Shown here: piece after piece, positions 13,302 to 14,330 of the stretch
Layout: each line of letters starts with the position of its first letter
How positions within the stretch are numbered: position 1 is the stretch's first letter
NCBI GenBank assembly: GCA_015487895.1
Contig: WFOW01000073.1
Coordinates: forward strand, 1 to 14,330
Length of the DNA stretch: 14,330 nucleotides
Reading direction: 5' to 3'
Source: Gammaproteobacteria bacterium
GTDB taxonomy: Bacteria; Pseudomonadota; Gammaproteobacteria; S144-34
Notes under the pieces: generated by a model
What the model was told of the DNA's origin: nothing
Seen by the model: the letters and a program-made list of their open reading frames with translations, nothing else
Databases searched by the model: none
Program-made: the position numbers and the translations under genes

Positions 13302-14330
13302 GTGAGTGCCGTCCGCCTCCTGCCGCGCGCGCGCCTGGAGGCGCTGCCGGAGACGCTGCGGGCGCTGGGCTACGAGGTGCTCGGCCCGCGCGTGGAGGAC
13401 GGCATCCTGCGCTACGGCTCCCTCTCGGGCATCGGCGATCTTCCCTGGGGCCGGAGCGTGGAGGCGGCGCCCGGCCGCTGGCGCCTGGTGGAGGGCGAGC
13501 CGGGCCGCGCCTTCGCGTGGGCCAACGGCCCGCAGGCCCTCAAGCCGCTCGTCTTCGCCCCCGAGGAGACCCTGTGGCGCAGCGACGCGGACGGGCGCGT
13601 GCGGCCGGAGCCGCCCGCCGGGCGGCCGCGTGCGGTGCTCGGCGTGCGTGCCTGCGACCTGGCGGCGCTCGCCCTGCTGGACGCCCACTTCCTGCGCCCG
13701 GGCTGCGAGGACCCCTGGTACGCGGCGCGGCGCGCGGGCCTGCTGCTGGTCGCGGTGCACTGCACGCACCCGGCCGCGACCTGCTTCTGCGTCTCCACCG
13801 GCGACGGCCCCGAGGCGCGCGCGGGCCACGAGCTCGCGCTGTGGGAGACGGAGGCGGGCTGGCTGCTGGAGGCGGCGGGCGCGCGCGGGGCCGAGGTGCT
13901 CGCGCGCCTGCCCACGGAGGAGACCGATCCGGCTTCCGTGGAGGCGGCGCGGGCCGAGGTGCGGGCCGCGGCCGCGCGCCAGCGCCGGGCCCTCCCGGGG
14001 CGCGACCTGCGCGAGGCGCTCTTCGCGCGCCTCGACCACCCGCGCTGGGCGCGCGTCGCCGAGCGCTGCCTCGCCTGCGGGAGCTGCACCGCCGTGTGCC
14101 CGACCTGCTTCTGCCACGCGACGGACGAGCACCCGGCGCTCGACGGCGCGGGCGCCCACGCGCGGCGCTGGAGCTCCTGCTTCACCGAGCGCCACAGCTA
14201 CATCCACGGCATCGTGCTGCGCCCTGACACGCGCGCGCGCTACCGCCAGTGGCTCACGCACAAGCTCGGCGGCTGGCACCTGCAGTACGGCCGCTCGGGC
14301 TGCGTGGGCTGCGGGCGCTGCATCGCCTGG
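13302..14330 (+). CDS. 4Fe-4S beta subunit of a cytoplasmic [NiFe] hydrogenase (group 3b, HydB/ShyB-like), 3' end missing
   Basis: The 343 codons present are open to the window edge. Family marks are GVRACDLAAL (114-123), a cysteine/histidine segment HCTHPAATCFC (153-163), and two iron-sulfur sites. The first is C256-x2-C259-x2-C262-x3-C266, continuing P-T-C-F-C. The second is C334-x2-C337-x2-C340-I-A-W, whose fourth cysteine would be the next or near-next residue beyond the edge. In sulfhydrogenase-type enzymes this subunit passes electrons between the diaphorase (gamma) and the hydrogenase subunits. GTG at 13302 is chosen for its ribosome binding site; ATG at 13287 would add five residues. 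Related 4Fe-4S subunits occur in other sulfur/disulfide reductases, but the preceding hyp genes and protease favour a hydrogenase. Confidence 0.85.
   Translation, partial: MSAVRLLPRARLEALPETLRALGYEVLGPRVEDGILRYGSLSGIGDLPWGRSVEAAPGRWRLVEGEPGRAFAWANGPQALKPLVFAPEETLWRSDADGRVRPEPPAGRPRAVLGVRACDLAALALLDAHFLRPGCEDPWYAARRAGLLLVAVHCTHPAATCFCVSTGDGPEARAGHELALWETEAGWLLEAAGARGAEVLARLPTEETDPASVEAARAEVRAAAARQRRALPGRDLREALFARLDHPRWARVAERCLACGSCTAVCPTCFCHATDEHPALDGAGAHARRWSSCFTERHSYIHGIVLRPDTRARYRQWLTHKLGGWHLQYGRSGCVGCGRCIAW

Noticed and set aside
13281..13302. Possible sigma54 promoter before the hydrogenase beta subunit
   Set aside because: GG and GC elements are present but 13 bases apart instead of 11, and the flanking consensus is absent.
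13168..13305. 45-codon frame joined by ATGA and GTGA overlaps to both neighbours
   Set aside because: The overlaps are attractive, but it uses many codons avoided elsewhere (CGA, GGA, CCT, AGA, GCA, AGG), is basic low-complexity, and contains the hairpin; treated as non-coding.
1..14330. Mobile elements, CRISPR arrays, tRNA or riboswitches
   Set aside because: No terminal inverted repeats, transposase motifs, regularly spaced repeats, cloverleaf or known aptamer core could be found by eye.

Overview
The window is very GC-rich DNA, with almost every third codon position G or C. It is packed with protein genes, and no tRNA, rRNA, CRISPR array or insertion sequence is visible. A DsrS-type sulfur-oxidation protein, a complete [NiFe]-hydrogenase maturation (hyp) set and the start of what looks like a group 3b (cytoplasmic, NAD(P)-linked) hydrogenase suggest a sulfur-oxidising gammaproteobacterium of Chromatiales/Ectothiorhodospiraceae type. 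That placement is inferred from gene content, not from any marker gene. Most reading frames opposite real genes are open only because of the high GC content.

Left part (1-3166). A minus-strand gene of unknown function with an N-terminal cysteine/histidine cluster runs off the left edge. Next come a divergent plus-strand helical protein of unknown function (1149-1763) and a convergent minus-strand pair: a TrpD2/YbiB-like protein (3166-2039) followed by a 67-residue RMF-like protein (1982-1779). The two convergent stop codons sit inside one long hairpin. The TrpD2-like gene has a perfect TATAAT -10 element with a 15-bp palindrome at the predicted transcription start.

Middle part (3376-6855). 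A compact plus-strand group encodes a Sel1-repeat protein, DsrS and a 185-residue unknown protein, joined by 4-base GTGA stop/start overlaps. It is followed by a CPYC glutaredoxin, a 94-residue conserved-looking protein and a PEBP/YbhB-like protein. The upstream regions of the Sel1 gene and of the glutaredoxin gene share a 21-bp match (17 identical) containing a dyad close to TATCCC-N4-GGGATA. This is the best candidate for undescribed regulation in the window.

Right part (6866-14330). hypC, hypA, hypB, hypD, hypF, hypE and an M52-type hydrogenase maturation protease follow, each overlapping or within 10 bases of the next. After a 130-base gap with a stable hairpin comes the first structural gene, a 4Fe-4S beta subunit truncated by the window edge. 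HypF and HypE make the cyanide ligand, HypC and HypD carry and assemble the Fe(CN)2CO unit, HypA and HypB deliver nickel, and the protease trims the large subunit, which presumably lies just to the right. I found no clearly novel multi-gene defence or mobile system. The most promising items are the shared dyad, the DsrS operon with its unknown partner, and the TrpD2-like/RMF-like pair.
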